DNA from: Sphingopyxis sp.
Lineage (GTDB): Bacteria > Pseudomonadota > Alphaproteobacteria > Sphingomonadales > Sphingomonadaceae
Length of the DNA: 64,000 nt
Assembly (NCBI RefSeq): GCF_016793825.1
Contig: NZ_JAEULM010000019.1
Location: 186,001-250,000, forward strand
Direction of reading: 5' to 3'
The first letter of the stretch is position 1; the number at the start of each line of letters is the position of its first letter. The notes beneath the pieces are model-generated. The model saw only the letters and a program-made list of their open reading frames with translations, did no database searches and was not told where the DNA came from. Made by a program: the position numbers and the translations under genes. Below are positions 61,541 to 64,000 of the stretch, one piece after another.

Positions 61541-61816
61541 ATGCTGATCGCGATCATCGCCATTTTCTGCGCCGGTGTCGGCAATTTTGCGATGCACCGT
61601 GCGTTCATGGAGAGCGATGATCCGCTGGTGCAGCAGATGGTCAGGCCGCTCGCCGACAAGGTTGGGCCGCACATTACCTATATCTTCGAATTCCTGTTGC
61701 TCGTCGGGGCAATGGCGATTGCGACGCGCAACTGGTTCACCGCGCTGTTGCTCTATGGCCTTTATACCGTCTTCAACGCGATGGCGTTCAGCTGGGTCAT
61801 GCACCGGCCGCGCTGA
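61541..61816 (+). CDS. Small membrane protein, three helices
   Basis: 91 residues with an N-terminal helix (MLIAIIAIFCAGVGNFAM), a short loop (ESDDPLVQQMVRPLADKVGP), and two further helices (YIFEFLLLVGAMAIA, ALLLYGLYTVFNAMAF), ending in RPR. No family is recognised. The RBS is poor. It is divergent from the DUF481 gene and converges with the GumN-like gene. Confidence 0.65.
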   Translation: MLIAIIAIFCAGVGNFAMHRAFMESDDPLVQQMVRPLADKVGPHITYIFEFLLLVGAMAIATRNWFTALLLYGLYTVFNAMAFSWVMHRPR

Positions 61817-61832
61817 CGTCGCCGCAGCGCTG

Positions 61833-62771
61833 CTACCACGCGGGCCCCGTGATCGACAGGCCTTGCCCCGCAAGCTGATCAAGCACCCCGTCGCGTTCGG
61901 CAAGGACGCGCAGCGGCACCACTGCAAGCGTGACGCCCGGCTTTGCCGTCGCCTCCCGAATCGCGGTCACCCATTGTCGGCGCAGCTCGGGGCCGAACGC
62001 ATCGTTCGTCCATGGCCAGCATCGCCCAAGCGCTTCCTCCAGCGGGTTGGCCATCACCGCAGGGACGTCGAATTCGGTCCAGGCTTTCCCCCGCGCGGCG
62101 ACGATATCCGGTCCGGCCTCGGTCGCGGCCATCGCGGCATCGAGGCACGCGATGTGCGTTTCCGGCGCCGCGGCGAAGAGGTTGTCGAGCATGTCTTCGC
62201 CGCGAACCTCGCCCACCGGCTGCATCGGAATCTTCGCGCCGCGCGCGGCCCTGCGCACGACGTCCGACGCATCGTCGGCGGTATCGCGATTGAACGACAG
62301 CCGTTTCGAGAGAAGGTCGAACGCCGTCATCAGAAAATTCTGGCGCGAATAATCCTGGTCGAAACGGCTTTCGAGCGCTTGCAACCGCGCCATCCGGCCG
62401 GAATCCAGATAGTCGGCGGCAATCCGGCCTTTCGGTAGCCGGGTGAGCCCCCCGCCCTTGAAGATCAGGCGCAGGATGTCCCCCGGCGACACTTTCGCCT
62501 TCGTGCCCAGAATGATGCGCTGCGCCCGTTCGGTCGCGCCTTCGAGGCGCTCCGGGCGCCAGGGCGTCGCCTTGGGGACGGCGGCGATTTCACCGACGAG
62601 GATGACGGTGCCGGCACCCGTCCGGATCGTCCACATCGGAGCCCCCGACCGACGCGCGACCACGACGATGTCTTCGCTCTCCGCGGACGCCGCCTCCGGC
62701 GATTCCATTGCGGCAAAGCATGCGGGGGCCGCGAGGGCGGCCAGCAAAAATGCGATCGGCAGCGTCTTCAC
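61833..62771 (-). CDS. TraB/GumN-like exported protein
   Basis: 312 residues, starting with GTG at 62771 that overlaps the preceding stop (GTGA). A signal peptide (LPIAFLLAALAAPACFA) precedes a TraB/GumN-type domain: PMWTIRTGAGTVILVGEIAA, then PKATPWRPERLEGATERAQR. In typical members the first strand carries GxxH; here the equivalent reads GEIA, so the His is lost. The domain may therefore be non-hydrolytic. It is translationally coupled to the metallo-beta-lactamase-fold gene. Confidence 0.8.
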   Translation of the reverse strand: MKTLPIAFLLAALAAPACFAAMESPEAASAESEDIVVVARRSGAPMWTIRTGAGTVILVGEIAAVPKATPWRPERLEGATERAQRIILGTKAKVSPGDILRLIFKGGGLTRLPKGRIAADYLDSGRMARLQALESRFDQDYSRQNFLMTAFDLLSKRLSFNRDTADDASDVVRRAARGAKIPMQPVGEVRGEDMLDNLFAAAPETHIACLDAAMAATEAGPDIVAARGKAWTEFDVPAVMANPLEEALGRCWPWTNDAFGPELRRQWVTAIREATAKPGVTLAVVPLRVLAERDGVLDQLAGQGLSITGPAW

Positions 62772-63904
62772 GCGACCCCGTGATACCACCAGACGCCGTC
62801 GCGATCCTCGCGCTGCACGCGACCTTCGACTTCCAGCCGCTTCAGATGGGCGAACGCCTCGCCCGTCGCGAGGTTCTGGTTGTGGCCGCCGATCGGCCGG
62901 TTGAAGAGCAGCGGAAAGCTGTCGACCGCGCGCATCGGCTTTTCCGCGATCGCCTCGGCCAGCTTGTAGAGCCGCATCCGATGCTCGTCGCGAAGCGCCA
63001 TCAGGCGGACGTGCAGGCCCCTGAAAGGTTCGCCGTGCGCCGGACAGGTCACCACGTCGCCCGGCACCGTCGCAATCAGCTTGTCGATCGAGGCGAGCCA
63101 TTCGCCGAGCGGATCGGCGTCGGGTTCGGTGATGTTGACCGAGACGTTGGAACTGATCCGCGGCAATACCTGGTCACCCGAGACGAGGACGCCCTCGCGC
63201 TCGTTCCAAAGGCAGGCATGTTCGGGGCTGTGACCCGACCCGGTGACGACGCGCCACCGATGTTTGCCGAAGTCGAGCCGTTCGCCGTCGGTGATCCGCA
63301 CATAACTGCGCGGCAGGGTGAAGATCATCCGCTGGAACATGTTCCAGCCCCGCGCCCGCTGCTCCGCGATCGTATCTTCGTCCCAACCGGCGGCGCGCGA
63401 CTGCGCGACCACCTCGTCCGGGGCAGTATCGCTCGAATCGGCGACGATCGCGCGCGCGGTCAGCATTTCGCCGCGGGTCATCCACAGCTTGACGTCGTGC
63501 TTCTTCGCGATCCAGCCGGCAAGGCCGATATGGTCGGGATGCAGATGCGTCCCGATCACGCGCGTGATGCGCCGATCCTTCAGCGCGCCGGCGTAGAGCG
63601 CTTTCCAAGCATCCGAGCAGATGGTCAGGCAGATGCCGGTATCGACCACCGCGACCCCGTCATGATCGTCGAGCAGCCAACTGTTGATATGGCCGAGCGA
63701 GCCCGGCATCGGGATGCGCGCCCAGTTGATTCCGTCGGCGATCCGGATCGTTTCGCCGGCGCCCGGCACGGCGTCGCCCCAGGGGTAGGTCAGCCCGGCA
63801 TGACTGGTCGCCGTGAAACTGTCGTCCTGGGTCAGCGAGGCATCCGGCGAGCCGCTGGCCGCCGGGATATTGTCGTCGTCGCCCGCGTCCGGCGATTTCG
63901 GCAC
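62768..63904 (-). CDS. Metallo-beta-lactamase-fold hydrolase
   Basis: 378 residues. The zinc-site motif is GTHLHPDHIGLAGWIAKKHD (HxHxDH), with GSGHSPEHACLW and CPAHGEPFRGL as further ligands and a DGERLDFG strand. A C-terminal winged-helix-like region (HLKRLEVEGRVQREDRDGVW) resembles the BLACT extension. It is predicted to hydrolyse thioesters, lactones or phosphoesters; the subfamily is not clear. The start GTG at 63904 lies 3 bases after the upstream gene's stop. Confidence 0.88.
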   Translation of the reverse strand: MPKSPDAGDDDNIPAASGSPDASLTQDDSFTATSHAGLTYPWGDAVPGAGETIRIADGINWARIPMPGSLGHINSWLLDDHDGVAVVDTGICLTICSDAWKALYAGALKDRRITRVIGTHLHPDHIGLAGWIAKKHDVKLWMTRGEMLTARAIVADSSDTAPDEVVAQSRAAGWDEDTIAEQRARGWNMFQRMIFTLPRSYVRITDGERLDFGKHRWRVVTGSGHSPEHACLWNEREGVLVSGDQVLPRISSNVSVNITEPDADPLGEWLASIDKLIATVPGDVVTCPAHGEPFRGLHVRLMALRDEHRMRLYKLAEAIAEKPMRAVDSFPLLFNRPIGGHNQNLATGEAFAHLKRLEVEGRVQREDRDGVWWYHGVA

Positions 63905-63907
63905 GCC

Positions 63908-64000
63908 TCAGGCCTGCTCTTCGCTGGCTTCCTCGGCGGCACGCGCCTCGTTCGCGGCCGTACGCTCGGCGCGCAGTTCCTCGAGCAGCGCTTCGCGGTC
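63908..64000 (-). CDS. C-terminal fragment of an unidentified protein
   Basis: The last 30 codons of a gene that begins beyond the right edge, ending TGA at 63910-63908. The visible tail is acidic and Ala/Glu-rich (LLEELRAERTAANEARAAEE) and probably a coiled helix. Too short to identify. It lies 3 bases upstream of the metallo-beta-lactamase-fold gene on the same strand and may share its transcript. Confidence 0.6.
   Translation of the reverse strand, partial: DREALLEELRAERTAANEARAAEEASEEQA

Noticed and set aside
1-64000. CRISPR arrays, prophage or insertion-sequence genes
   Set aside because: No evenly spaced repeat arrays, integrase, transposase or phage structural genes were seen.

Overview
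This window is chromosomal DNA of a high-GC alphaproteobacterium, most likely a sphingomonad and plausibly Sphingopyxis-like. The evidence is codon style, the rimP-nusA-ylxR-infB-rbfA block, a SleB-type wall hydrolase, a DmeR/DmeF pair, and dispersed palindromes of the GTCATCCCGGC and GTCATTGCGAGG types. The genus is an inference. I see no rRNA, tRNA, CRISPR array, prophage or insertion sequence.

Layout. 0-5.2 kb: the 5' end of truB, then a minus-strand run (exported protein, acetyltransferase, tdk, nsrR) divergent from a plus-strand set (truncated haemoglobin, small membrane protein, DUF1971 protein) and a wax-ester-synthase-type acyltransferase. This block sits between rbfA and truB, which are usually close together. 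5.3-11.6 kb: translation/transcription operon rimP-nusA-ylxR-infB-thioesterase-rbfA. 11.7-14.4 kb: chrA divergent from dmeR-dmeF, with a G-tract operator. 14.4-23.1 kb: wall hydrolase, a VOC protein, a HerA-like ATPase, a TauE exporter with its TIGR02186 partner, and an NfrB-like glycosyltransferase pair. 23.3-32.1 kb: nhaA, a metallopeptidase-like lipoprotein, a tryptophan-dioxygenase/kynureninase pair, and an opposed amide-hydrolysing operon (D-aminoacylase, alcohol dehydrogenase, amidase).

32.4-43.5 kb: mainly acyl-CoA metabolism. A kinase fused to a DUF6285-like domain is followed by an acyl-CoA dehydrogenase and a cupin. This resembles the LvaA-LvaB-LvaC route for 4-hydroxyacyl-CoA. An enoyl-CoA hydratase-like gene, etfBA and sucC lie nearby. 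A TTTACGT-type operator is shared by etfBA and, in weaker form, the kinase operon. 43.7-50.1 kb: lipoproteins, a class A beta-lactamase-like protein, msrA, aspartate aminotransferase and a fused pabB-pabC. 50.2-57.8 kb: acyl-CoA ligase, a Zur/MerC zinc module, class I fumarase, a GIY-YIG gene bracketed by repeats, an SDR and trmO. 57.8-64 kb: an M20-type protein that has lost metal ligands, VOC, DUF481, GumN-like and metallo-beta-lactamase-fold proteins.

Most notable: the LvaAB-like fusion operon, the divergent tryptophan dioxygenase with altered substrate loop, the NsrR-type nitrosative cluster, the ligand-less M20 protein, and a palindrome that carries the stop codons of converging genes.
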